From contig CM077643.1 in NCBI GenBank assembly GCA_039707465.1, positions 246,927,919-246,991,918 of the forward strand: a DNA stretch of 64,000 bases, read 5' to 3'. A model generated the notes under the pieces. The model was not told the origin of the DNA. It worked only from the letters and a program-made list of their open reading frames with translations, and did not search any database. Positions 48,001 to 61,800 of this stretch are shown here, one piece after another. Origin of the DNA: Rhabdophis nuchalis. Taxonomy: Eukaryota > Chordata > Lepidosauria > Squamata > Natricidae. The position numbers and the translations under genes were made by a program. Every line of letters begins with the position of its first letter. Positions within the stretch are counted from its first letter, which is position 1.

Positions 48001-51000
48001 ATACCATGAATCTGGAATCGAAACTAACGTTGCATTGAAAGCTGGACACCTTAAATTCACCTTTCCTGCACCAAAGGCCCCAATCAAGCTTTTCAGCATG
48101 AGGTATCATAACAGTTTTATTTTATTTATTTATTTGTTTGTTTGTTTGTTTATTACATCAAACATGTATTAGATAACATATATAAGTATAAACATGATTT
48201 TGAATACATGAAATGGATATGAATAAAGAGGAATATTAGGAAAGGGACTATAGGGAATGGGGTGAGGTCAACAGTAGACAGTCTAAGGTTAAAGTTATGG
48301 GGCTTGGGAAAGAAACCACAGAGTCAGGTAGTGCATTCCAGGCATTGACCACTCAGTTGCTGAAGTAGTATTTTCTGCAATTGAATTTGGAGTGGTTTAT
48401 CTTAACTTTGTATCTATTAGGAGCTCGTGTGTTTTTGTGGTTGAAGCTGACAGATTGACAGATAGGACATTGTAGCAGATAATTTTAGGTACTATGCTTA
48501 GCGGCACAGTTCTAAATTGTCTGAGCCCAAAATTTCAAGTCAGGTAAAAACTTCCTTTTTGGTTGCCGATTTTTACTCCTGCATAAAACATTAATGTGCA
48601 GTACAGCTTTTGTTCAGAGTTGTTATGCAATATTTTGTGTTTAGTTACAAAAAGTAGTTCCTGGGTGCAATTGTGCTATGCCAATCCAGTCATTGTCTTT
48701 CTCTCTTGCAAAGAATATTTTTAAGCAGTCTGAATACCTCGGGCTGGGTCTGTCAGTTTAGAGTTTTTGTTTTCAGTCTTCCCTAGAAATACATACAACA
48801 AACCAGACTCAAAGGCGATATTGGAATGTAAATTAACTTTTCGAGAGCAAGATTAAAGATTTGCACAAGATATTTTAATTGATGACCATCTATTCTTCAT
48901 TTTAATTGCTAATTGGTTGAGTCAGTAGAAAGAATTAACCAATTTCATTGTAATTTTTACAATGACAATAAAGATTATTATTATTATTAAAAAGAAAAGA
49001 CCATTGATTTCCTTTTCCTTTTGCAGCAATGTCTTGCATTTGGTCACTCCAACCCGAACAGAAGTGATCCCTCCACTGATTGAGAATAGAGTGACACGAA
49101 ACTCTTGCTCTCCTTTCTTCACTGGCCTTAAATTCTGTACCAGAATAGAATATTCCAATGCAAGCTCTACAAATGCAGCACCTTATTATCCACTGACAGG
49201 AGAAACCAGGTAAGATAGCCCATTGGTCTTTCTCTGAATGAATCATCAACTCCTCTTCGATTCTTGGGTGGTTGTGGCCATGGTGGGCGTGGCCTACTCA
49301 GCCTCCTGCACCATGGGGGGGGGGCATTTTCACCCTCCCCAAGTCTGGAGGTTTTCCTCAAGTCTCCAGAAGGGTGAAAACAGCCTCCCCTGGCCTTCAG
49401 AGGCCCTCCGGAGGCCGGAAATGGGCTTGTTTCTGGACTTCTGGGAGACCCATTTTTCACCCTCCCAGAGCCTCCATGAAGACCCTGCACTTACCTGGCA
49501 TGATGAATGGGCCGCGTGGAGACTCCTGGGAAGGGTGGGTGGGGCCAGCCAGTCCTTCCAACTATGGGTTCAGTGAACTAGATGTAAAATTAACATCCAG
49601 TTCGCTCAAACCGATGAGAACCGACTGAATCTTATCCCTGCTTACATTCAGATAATGGTCTGTTTTGCTTACTTTGTTTTCCTCCTGCTATTAAAGAGAA
49701 ATGGTTCTTTGTGAGATGTTCTACTTTTTGTTGCACTAGTGTGCTGCTTTATTGGCTCCAAAAATTAAGCCCCTCTTCACCATCCTGAAAGCCAGGAATC
49801 TATTTGTAATGAATTCTTTGAGATGTTGAATTATTTGTCCGTCATATTTTTTTTTACATTTCCATGGTATAACCTCAGGACAAACTATCCTGATATCAAA
49901 TATTTTATATTGTATTCTGTATCTTTATATTTTGTTGTGCCACCCTTTACTGCAAACATCTTTAGAGTTTAATGTGATGACTTATAATTTAATGTGATAA
50001 CTTATATGGATAACTAATAGCAACTGATGCTGCATTTCCTTATCCCAAAAGTGTCAGCACTGAAGGGCTTTTCCTTTAATCATTCTGTATATAAGTTCCA
50101 CATGCTAAATCATACGGGTGTGAAGTTGAGAGCATATCATTAGAATGGCAACTAAAATGCAGAAAAGGAGAAGGTGGGGAGGGAATCATACCCTAATTAT
50201 TGATAGGCCAAAGTGAACTTAATATTGTTAAATTTTTAAAGTCATGATAGCTCATGATAGCTTCCCAACCTATAGGCCATGAGGGATTTGCAATGGTAGT
50301 TATTTTCTATCTTGGCTGTTATTCCATTTAATTATTCACAATTCATAATGAGATATTGTCTTCTCACTTAAACCTATTTAGGTTTGAAATTGAACTACAA
50401 CCAACAGGAAAAGTGAAGGAGTACATTGCAAGTGCTAATTATGAACTAAACAAAGAGGGCAAAGACTTGGTGGACACTTTAAAATTCATTGCTCAAGCCA
50501 AAGGTAAGAAACACTGCAATTTGTTGTACAGTAATGGAAAATCTTTCAAAGATTTGCTTAATAGTAAATCTCTTCTCTGACGAAAACTAGTACAAAATGA
50601 CTAGGTTCCTTGCCAACAGGTCTTGGAAGGTCAGGATGCAGGAAACCTTTAGCAATTTTAATGAAATCAACACAAATCCAATATCTACCAACATTGACAT
50701 GTCAAGGGAAAGCTTTCCAAACAAAGATTTTAAGTATTTAATATTTGAACTGAACAACATTTTGAACTGCATTGATGTGGACCATTTATTTTAATGGACC
50801 ACCACATTTGTAATAATCAATTATCATTGTATGTTTCAGGTGTAAAAGAAAGTGAAGCCAAAATCATCTTTACATTCAATCGAGGCAAAAAAATCTTTAC
50901 CAGTGACTTCCAGGCCCCCGGTTTCAACATTGATTTTGGCACCAACCTTAAGATTATCGATTCCTCCAATCAAGGAAAGAAAGCAGTTGCCTTTATCTTA

Positions 51001-53031
51001 GACATAATCAACAAGAAAAGTCCTGAAATTACCATCACAGGAAGCCTAAGGTAATGATGCTTTCCCCCTCCCTAATTCTTATAGACATACCAAGGCTAAT
51101 GGTATTGAAATAGCCCTTGATTTCTTAACTCACGCTGTAAAGATCCTGTTGACTGCTTACAGTGGTGGGGGAAGAATCTCTATGGTCAATTCCAGTTGGC
51201 ATAATCTCCAATCAATTTCAAGTGATTTGGGGTCAGTTGTACAGTTGCCTTAACTTGTGTGATTAGGCAATTTTTTATTTTATTTTATTTTTATTTTATT
51301 TAAATTTATATCCCGCCCTTCTCCACAGAGGACCCAGGGTGGCGCACAGGAAATTTAAAAACATACAAAATACAAAAAATAAATATAATTTAAAATAACT
51401 ATTAAACAATCCTATCCTATGCTAAAACCGAATGTTAAAATACCCACTTTAAAACTTCCTAAAAAGTCCCCATGGGAGGTTAGGCTAGGCCGGCTTGTTG
51501 GAACAAATATGTCTTTAGACATTGGCGGAAGAGGCGGAGGTCGGTGATGGTGCGTAATTCAGGGGGTAGGTCATTCCAGAGGGCTGGGCCCGCCACAGAG
51601 AAGGCTCTTCCCCTGGGTGTCGCCAGTCGGCATTGTCCGGCCGATGGCACCCTGAGAAGGCCCTCTCTGTGGGAGCGTATCGGTCTAAGGGATGTATGGG
51701 GCAGGAGGCGGTCTCGCATATAACTCATAAGAGGACTCATAAGAGAATGCCAGTATCATTGATCAGTGTGCTATCGCCCCAAACTATGGCAACAAAAAAC
51801 TTATCACCTACATTCCACATAGAAAAGGGAAAAATAACTTTGCTCTCAGTGCCAATCCTTATTTCCAATACTTTTCTTCTTCATTTTTTCTGATCATTTT
51901 GAAAGAGTTATAAAATGTATGATGGTGGTATTATAAATTTTGCCTTTGTGAAGATAATTTGCAGTGTTGCCTGAATACTTTTTCTAACATACTGCTAGCA
52001 TTGCCATTCCCAGAATAATTCCAGGCTGCAGAAAACAGTCCCTCTGGGATTTTGGTATGGAAAGGTCTGAGACTCCTACACATTAATCCTGTTTTCCAGT
52101 TTTGCATTCTGACATTAGCTTTTAACATACAATTACACTGTTTAAAAGCTAGTATAATGATTGCTGTAGCATATCTGAGATTACAGTAGATATGTTTGTC
52201 ACCCACTTCCCTAGCCATTTTGAAATTAAAGCATCAATGGTAACCTAAATACTTACCTGTTGTTGGTGTGTGTGTGAGAGAGAGGGGGGGGAAGGATTGT
52301 TTTTACTCTTTATCTTGATTTTTTTAATTGTTTGAGTCCCTGAAAATAAGGGGCAGCCATTTAATTCGAGAGAGAGAGAAAAAAAGAGAGAAAGTTATTA
52401 TATATGTGTGTGTTACGTTTTTCAGCTGATCAATAAATAAGAGATTAGTATAGATCTATTTCGATCTTTTTAGCTCTCATCAGCTAGCCATATCCTTACT
52501 GTGATTTGAACCGGGGCTGTATTACATGCTAGGCATGTTAGGCCACCAGGTTCTCTTCCTGATCAGCTGAGACAGGAGGATAAGTATATATTTGTGTCAC
52601 AACACCCTGTTAAGCCCCAATTAAGGGAGGAAGCATACTGCTCTCCTTTTCTGCCTTTCGGCTCATCACCACAGACCATCTAGACCAGAGGTCTCAAACT
52701 CAATTTACCTGGGGGCCGCTGGAGGCAGAGGCTGGGTGAGGCTGGGCTGCATAAGGGATTCCACAGAGGTCCATTCCCCTTGTGGGCTGCACTAATATTA
52801 TACTTTCATATCACGGTGGGGACCACAATTGCGTCCTGCGGGCCGCAATTGGCTCGCGGGCCGCAAGAAGGAGACCTCTGATCTAGACAGAAAGCTATGA
52901 GTTCCGTTGTGTAATTTTTTAATATTTGTGTTACATTTTTGAGCTGATCAATAAATAAGTCAGGGAGACGAGTATAGATCTATTTCGAGCTTTTTAGCTC
53001 TCATCAGCTAGCCATACCCTTAGTGGGATTT

Positions 53032-53066
<35 letters not shown>

Positions 53067-55837
53067 GGATGGATGGATGGATGGATGGATGGATGGATGG
53101 ATAGATAGATATGTAGAGAGAGATAGACATGTATGTGTATATATACAGTACGTACGTACGTACATACATACATATAGTATGTATAGTTATATATGATGTC
53201 TGTATTTCTTTTTTATGATTTGCTTCTACCAGCTCTGCTGCTGGGAGAGAATCATCCTTGGAAGCGGCAATTTCTATTCCCCGCCTCCAGACTCAAGCTA
53301 AAACAGATATATCCCTCCATCGGTCAAGTAATGCAGTGATATTCCAGATTGACTCCTCAGCTACCTCATACGGCTCATCAGTTTCAGAGAGAATTCTCTT
53401 AAGATATGGTAGGTTCCTTTCGCGAAATGAAATGTTTTCATCAACAAACAACAACAAAAACCTCAGCCTTCTGATTCTGTGTATATATGACAACACTTCT
53501 CCAATCACACCCCAATTTTGTACAGCCCCTTCAGGGGACTGCCTACTGGAGCTCAAATCTTTGTAATGACATACATTAACAGATTAACAGAGTTGGAAGG
53601 GGACCTTCTAGGTCAACTAGTCCAAATCCCGCCCAAGCAGGAGACCATTTCTTACAAATGCCAGTCTAATCTCATTGTGAAAACCTCCAGTGATGAAGCT
53701 CCTACAATTTCTGAAGGCAAACTGTTCCATTGGTTGATTGTTCTCACTGTCAGAAAATTTCTCCTTACTTCTAGGTTAAATGTCTCCTTGATCATCTTCT
53801 ATCCATTATTCCTTGTCTGGCCTTCAGGTGCCTTGGAAAATACCTCTCTATGACAGCCCCTCAAATTTTGGAAGACTGCTATCACATCTCCCCTAGTCTT
53901 TCTCTTCACCAGACTAGCCATGCCCAGTTCCTACAACTGTTCACTATATGTTTTAGCCTCCAGTCCCCTATAGAGAGAACCAGGGCATTCAGGCCTGAAG
54001 GGTACAATTTGTCATTAAATCAGAATATGTATATCACACAACTCTAGCCCAAGAGTTGAGTAGTTTTGACCATGAGGGATGCAATATCCAGTTCTGTTGC
54101 CTTGTGTACAAACTTTTAACTGCTTTGTTAAGACAGAACGCTGTCTTTGGTATACCATTGAGGAGGCAGTCTACTCTTCATTCCTCCAAAATATGGAACA
54201 CTTCACAAATGTGTGTGTCACGGGGTTGAGTATGTCCTGTATTTGGAAACAGACCTTTGCACGGACAAAATGTGATCTCTAGCATGGTTCTCTGTGTCCC
54301 TCTGTCTTTTCCACATATAAGCTTTACCTCACCTCATCAGAGTAATTATCTGTATGGAAACTAGTAGGATTTTCTTTCCAATTTCATAATCCAGGTTCTC
54401 TAGGAAATAATATGAGGTACTTGGTTCTGGGTTTCAGATACAGAAAAAGTAGAGATTCAGTGGAACTCAGGCACTAGCGCTTCTTTGAAGAGAATGTCTG
54501 CCAATCTGCCTGGAGATCTGAAAGATTATTCAAAGGCTCTGCAGAAAAAGGCAAATGGACTTCTGGATCACAAAGTAGCTAATACTGACATGACACTTCG
54601 GCACATCATTTCACATTTTATTGTGGTAAGTAGATGTGCCCATTGTAGTTGCCATTTGTCAAAGTATCTGGTACAGTTCAGTGGTGGGATTCAAAAAAGT
54701 TTACTACCGATTTTGTGGACATGGCTTGGTGCACGTGACAGGGGAAGGATACTGCAAAATCCCCATTTCCTCCCAATCAGCTGGAACTCGGGAGGCAGAG
54801 AATAGATGGGGGCGGGGACAGTTAGAGGTGATATTTACCAGTTCTCCTATCTATTCAAAGGTTTGCGCTACCAGTTCTCCAGAACTGGTCAGAACCTGCT
54901 GAATACCAGCTCTGATACAGTTGATTTGAATGTTCTAGCTGTAGGAGGTGTCAGTATCTTCCAAAGAAGGCCAAGATCCAATGGTAACCAAGCACAATTT
55001 TGACAATGGAAATATCAGGGATGAGGAAGCCAGGGACCCTAGAGTGTGGGGATGATGCAGGGGCTTTCTCTGTGTGCAAATTGTAACTTGAGTTGTTGCA
55101 GTACTTGGAACAAGAGAATCTTGTGTACGTTCTTCCCTCATATTTCAGCAGTGCAGAAAGAAAAGGTGGTGCGCATCAGTTTGCACACAACTGGAGAATG
55201 TCACACGAGATCATACCCTCACTGTTTTTAGGATTTTATCCCTCGTTTGAACTTTGAATTGTTGCATGTAAGGGTAAGATGCTTGTATTGTGATAATTTA
55301 TTATGATTTTTCAGGCAACCAATACCTGGCTGGAAAAGACATCCAAAGATATACCATATGCCCAGAACTTACAGGACAAATTAAGTAAACTTCAACAACT
55401 TGACTTTCAAGTCATAGATGTAATCACCATTCCTGAAGAGCTTTTCTTTAAAAGGTAACACTGAATATCTTGGTTTGGTTTGTTTGGTGCTGGCAAACCC
55501 CATGGGAATCTCAAAGTTAGCCTTCGCCTACTTCAGGGATGTCAAACTCATGGTGTCGTGGCAGCATCACGTAACGTATTGTGACTTTTCCCCCATTCGC
55601 TAAACCAGACGTGGGCGCATGGCCAGAGCGTGAGGCTTCCGGGCCGTAGACTGCAAGTTTGACAGGCCTGCCCTACTTGAAGGCAACCAGAATTAGGGAC
55701 TTCAAATCCCCCAATTCCTATATAGACATTAATGAGAATTCTGGAGATTGAAGTCCACATATTGGGAAAGCATTTAAATTGATGTAAATGGATGGATGGA
55801 TGGATGGATGGATGGATGGATGGATGGATGGATGGAT

Positions 55838-55890
<53 letters not shown>

Positions 55891-58800
55891 TCAGACAGAT
55901 GATAGTAAGTAAAAGCAATAGTTAACCACTTCAAGAGATACCTTCATTAGGATTTTTCCAATCAAAATTATTAAAATGCTTTGTAATTACTGCTTTTGTC
56001 TGCTATCTATTAAAATGGGCATGTTTTGAAGAAGAATAGTGCATTTTTAAACTGACAATGGGTAATTCTGTGTTTCAGTGATGGCAAGATTAAATACATT
56101 TGGAATAAAGACAGTACTTTCATTACTATCCCGATGCCATTCGGTGGACAATCATCACAGGACATAAGTGTACCCAAGATTCTGAGAGCACCAGCACTGA
56201 TGGTGGAATCACTGGGATTAAATATTCCATCGCAGGAGTATAACATTCCGCAATTCACCATCCCTGATGATTACACACTTCGGGTACCTTTGTTGGGCAC
56301 TTTTGAAATCACTTCCAATTTGTACAACAATTACTACAATTGGTCCGGCTCCTATTCTTTAGCTAACACCACAAAAGAGGCGTACAGTCTGAAAACAAGA
56401 TACTTTGTAAAAGCTGATTCTGTTTTGGACTTACTTTCGTATAATGTACAAGGTAAGCATCAATTAGTGTTATAAAAGCAATTAATTAAGCACCGGTTAT
56501 ATTTCTATGTTTTCAAAAGTCACAGACTCTTTGCTCTGAATACACCAAATCAATATGAATGGTTTTAATGTTTTATGTTTACACAGTTTAATTTAATGAG
56601 TTTCTCCCCTAATATAATAATTTTTACTATTTGATTATTCGATTCTGAAAATGAACTCAACATACTAAGTCCTGACTGTTCATGCAGAAAACTCTTAACA
56701 GCCTGGTCGGCATATTTGCATGAACACTGATTGTCTTTTTTTTTTAAGTATATTAATTGTGTGACACTAAAAAAAGCTGTGCAATACTCTTATTACAAAG
56801 TATTGCACAATCTTGTGTCTAATTTTGGAGCAAGGTTCTGAATCAGAAGTTATTATCATACAAGAGAGATGGAGACTTTGAGATCTTGTGGTCTGCCCAA
56901 GATCACCTAGCATTGTGCAGTCTTCCTCATACTGGTACCCTCGTTGTTTTTTAAGTTTCAAAGGGCACAATGATTGAGAACGTCAGAAGAATAATTTGAG
57001 TTCCCACTTGAGCCAGGCTTGTGCAAGAATAAATAAAAATGAGATCCAGACAGCTTTTAAGGAAAGAAAAAATATTATTCCTAAAAGCAAAGACGTTGCC
57101 TTTAGATGCAGCTGCAGAGAAATGGGGTACAGTGACACTGTTTTATAGGGGAGCTTTCCTGGGTGTAGAAGTGTCTATGTACTGATTCTAGTGTAATACT
57201 TGAGGGTCGTGTGTATATATGTGTAGGTCAGTGGTGGGTTGCAGGTGATACGGAACACCAGTACTATTTTGGCAATAGTAATCTAATACATCTAAATCAG
57301 GGCGTTAAACTCGCAGCGTCACATTGTCATGTGACAGACCATGAATTTTTCCCCCTTCACTAAAAGGGGGGCAGATGTGGTCAGCGCACGACGTGGCCTG
57401 ACCGTGGGCCATGAGTTTGACACCCCTGATCTAAATGGAAGCAAGTTGAGAATAATCATATAGTTCATGTTACCATATAAGCCTCATGTTTAGGCCTTGT
57501 AATTTACAAAAAAAGTAATTTGCTACAGCTAACACCCATCTCAGTCCCACATGCTAAAATGTCAAGCAAATTAAAACTGGGCTCCTACATTGAATTAAAT
57601 TAAGTTTTCAGTTAAACTTCTAAGCAATCCTTGCATGCCTTTTTAAAACAAGAATAATGCCCAAATAATCGACTATAACTATAATCTGTTATAAATCCTG
57701 CTCAGCAAGCTAGTTTGGGCCTAATGGTTAAGGTGCTGGACTTGGAGCAGGGAAGCCCAAGTTCTAACCCTGCCTTAGAGACAAAAGGCAGCTGGGTAAT
57801 GTTTGGTCAGCCATTACTTCTGAGTTTTAGAAAGAGGACAATTTGAAACCACGTCTGAAAACTTTGCCAAATAAACTGCCTCTCCTTTGACACTAGGAAA
57901 GAAAGGGAAAAAAATAGTCCTATTCAAGTCAGAATCTGCGTGCACTTACTCAGAGCAAGGTCCCATTAAATACAGCACGGCTTACTTTTAAGTATACAAG
58001 CATTTTAAACATCTGGTTTACAGAATTCATGAATGAGGAATGAGGAGAGCAAGCATTTAACCATAATAGCTCAAGTTACTTAGCATCTTAAAGTTACTAA
58101 TGTTGGTTTTTTCCCCCATTTTATTTCAGGTGAGGGAGAAGCAATTTATGATGGAAACGGACTTTCCTATGATTATGAAAGCTCACTCCGTCACAGCCTC
58201 CTCAATTCCAATTTTAAATTAAGCAAGGTCAACCAATATGGACTCAAGCCCACCATCAAAAATATCATGACATTGGAGACTTCCAGCCCCGTTGGAGTTA
58301 TGTTTTCCTTGTCTGCCCATCAGGATTCCACTGAGAATGACCAATCACATGTTGTTCTTACCAATCTAGAAGGGGAATGGAAGGTTGCTACAATTTTTGC
58401 CAAAACCAAATACTTACAATCTATCACCTCTAATAAAAATAACCTCAATGTGGTATGGGATTCATCCCTGACGTTCGATTCTTCCTTGTTCGCGGCTACT
58501 AACCAGATGAGTCAAAAGATTACTGCGGATGCGTGGAGACTCTCCTCTAGCACAAACATGCAGAATTTCCTTCTGACTAATGAGGCTTCCTTAAAGTATC
58601 AAAACAGCCAGCTGAAACTGTCATCAGAAGCAAAGGGAGCCTACCCAAACTTTGAAACAATCGACAAGTTTGAATTAACTTTAGACAAGCAGCAGGCTAT
58701 CCTTCATTCCGAATTAAAGGCCACTTACTTTGAAAATGTATATTATGCCCTGGTATCAGGCTCTGTTAATAACCAAGGCCTTGAACTCATCAGTGACTTT

Positions 58801-61800
58801 TCATTGGAAAACAAAAGGAACAAAGCTGAACATAAGTCTGCTCTAAGTATTAAGCAGGATGGATTGGTGAGCAGCGCAACAACAAAATTGCAGCTTTTCT
58901 TGCTCGTCTTCCAGAATGAAATGAATGCCCGAATTGGCACTTCTGGTGCTTCGGTGAAGATTGACACCAATGGACGATCGGGGATACACAATGCAAGATT
59001 CAGCTTGGATGGGAAACTAGCCCTCACAGAAATAGCACTGTTGAGCACGTATCAAGGGAGCATTTTGGATATGGACAGCAAAAATATTCTGAACTTCCGA
59101 GTAAATAATGGAGAACTCCGATTTTCAAACAGTTTGACAGGATCCTACAAAGAAACGAAGTTTGAGCACACCCATGAGCTGAACACCGCAGGGTTGTCCT
59201 TGACTTACGTTTCCAATTTGGACCACACTATCAACCCAGACATATCCCACAAACATCATGTGGACCTGCAGCTACAGCCCTCTTCCCTCACAGCCAGCTT
59301 GAACAATGATTTGAAATACAGCAGTGCCAATGTAAACAACAAAGCCCGCTTGCAGCTTGAGCTCTTCAAGGTAAATCTGGACGGTAATATTAAAGGGGCT
59401 TATAGAGGCAATGAGATAAAGCATACCTATATCTTTACTTATGGAGATCTGACTGCACATATGAAGACGGACACAGCTGCAAGCATCCAAGGCGCAGCCC
59501 TTACCCATAAAGTTAACTTGAACGTCGCAGGGCTCTCCTCTACAATCAATGTCAACACAAACTGTGATTCCAAATTCTTAACCTTTTCTAATGAAATACG
59601 GTCTGTGGCTGCCCCCTTTACTATCACTTTGGATATGCATACCAATGGAGATGGGCGCTTGGCACTTTTGGGAGAACAGTCTGGTCGATTGTACAGCAAA
59701 TTCCTGCTAAAAGCAGAGCCTCTTGCCTTTGTCTTTTCCCATGATTACCAGGGATCAACCAACCACATCACCAATTCTAGGGAAAGATATAATACTGGAT
59801 TAGATAGCAAAGTCACTGTTGTTTTAACTCCATCTGAACAAAGCAGTGCTTGGAAAACGAAGAGTCAGCTGAATAGCCATGTATATACCCAAGACATTAA
59901 CGTGTTTAACAATGCTGAAAATATTGGTGTGGAGTTGACTGGACAAACTTTAGCTGATCTTTCTGTACTAGACTTTCCTATGAAGATACCATTCACAAAT
60001 GATGAAAGACTTAATCTAATTGATACCCTGGGTTTAAGAGAAAATATAGCTGAGCCTCAAGAATTTGGCCTCTCTCTTTCTCTCAAATATGATAAAAATG
60101 AAGATGTGCATGTCATTAATCTACCTTTCTTGGAGAGACTTCCAGCATATTATGAGCAATTCAGACGTTCTATCTTAACTGCAATGAAGTCCATTCAGAA
60201 GAATCTAAAGAGCATAAATATAGACCAGTTTATGAGAAAATACAAAACAGCTTTAGATAAGTTTCCCCAGCAAGTGAATGACTATGTAAACTCTTTCGAT
60301 TTGGAAAGTAAAGTGAATAAACTGAAAGAGAATCTGGATGCCTTCACAAAAGAGTATAGCATAACAATTGAAGACCTTCAAAACACATTGGAAAATGCTA
60401 GAACTGATCTGCTAAATGTTTTGACTAAGCTGCAAGTATTTCTGACTGAAACTGAAAAGTATATGAAGGAGAATTATGACTTAAGACCAACTATCATGCA
60501 ACTTATCGAAACAATTGTTGAAAAAATAAAAGTTCTAGATAAGCAATATGAAATCAGTGTGACAATGATCAACACAATTCAGCAACTCCAGTCTTTTATT
60601 TCTCAGTATGACCCTAGCCAGATAGGAAGCAACGCTGCTGCTTGGGCTCAAAATGTGGATGACACATACAAAATCAGAGCTCAAATACAAGAAAAACTTG
60701 ATCAACTGAAGAGTCAGATTCAGAATTTTGATGCCCAACATATTGCAGAAACTTTGAAGCAGCAAATAAAGACAATTGATGTTGAAATGCTTATAGGAAA
60801 GTTAAAAGTACAATTTCCATTTGAAAAAATAGACCAACTCCTTAGACAAATCAAAGACATCCTTCTAAATTTTATGGAAGATTATGAGATATCTGAGAAG
60901 ATCAATGCATTCACAGTCCGCATGCATGAACTTATTGTAAAGTATAATATTGACGAGCAGGCCAAAGTTCTAATGGATAAGGTGGTACAATTATATAAAC
61001 AACAGAAAATCTCAGAAACAGTTCAGCAGTTAGCCATCACATTGAAAAAAATTGACATAAAACCATTCTTCAATCAAATTGTGAAGTTTATCGATGATGC
61101 AATTAAGAACCTCCAAACATTTGATTATAAACAGCTAGTGGATGGTATCAATGACTTCCTTGATTCTGCAATAAAGAAGCTGAAGTCCTTTGATTACGAC
61201 AAATTTGTAGATGAGACAAACAATAAAATTCGGCAAGCAACTCAAAAAATCAATGATGAAATTAAAGCTTTAGAGCTGCCACAAAAATTGGAAGCTGCAA
61301 AACAATACATCAAAGATGTCCATGCTGTGGTTTCCCAAAATATTGAGAAATGGAAAGATAGTAGACTTGCTGCAACAGTTAACTGGTTCAATGATCTACT
61401 AAGCTCTACAGCAATAGAGGAACTGAAAAGTAAGCTCTTGGATTTCCTGGAAGATGCACGCAAAAGAATTTACCAAATGGACATTCCAACAGAATGCCAA
61501 AGACTCCTTCAGAAAGCAAGCCAGCTATACAGGACCGTCGTCTCCTATCTAGTTGACAAATGGGACATTACTTCAAAGAAGATTAGTGATTTAGCAGAAA
61601 AATACAATGTAAAAAATATGGCTGACCGTCTGAACCAGTTTGTTGAAACTGGGTTTATTGTTCCTGCAATCAGGTTAGGCATAATCAACATGCCAGCTTT
61701 TGAAGTTAGTCTCCGAGCCTTAAAGGATGCAACATTTCAAACCCCAGATTTTATTATTCCACTAACAGACCTTCGTGTGCCTTCTTATCAGATAAATTTC

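Noticed and set aside
55548..55934. Frames with SIYLSIYL and HPSIHPSI repeats
   Set aside because: Translations of the GGAT/GATA microsatellite.
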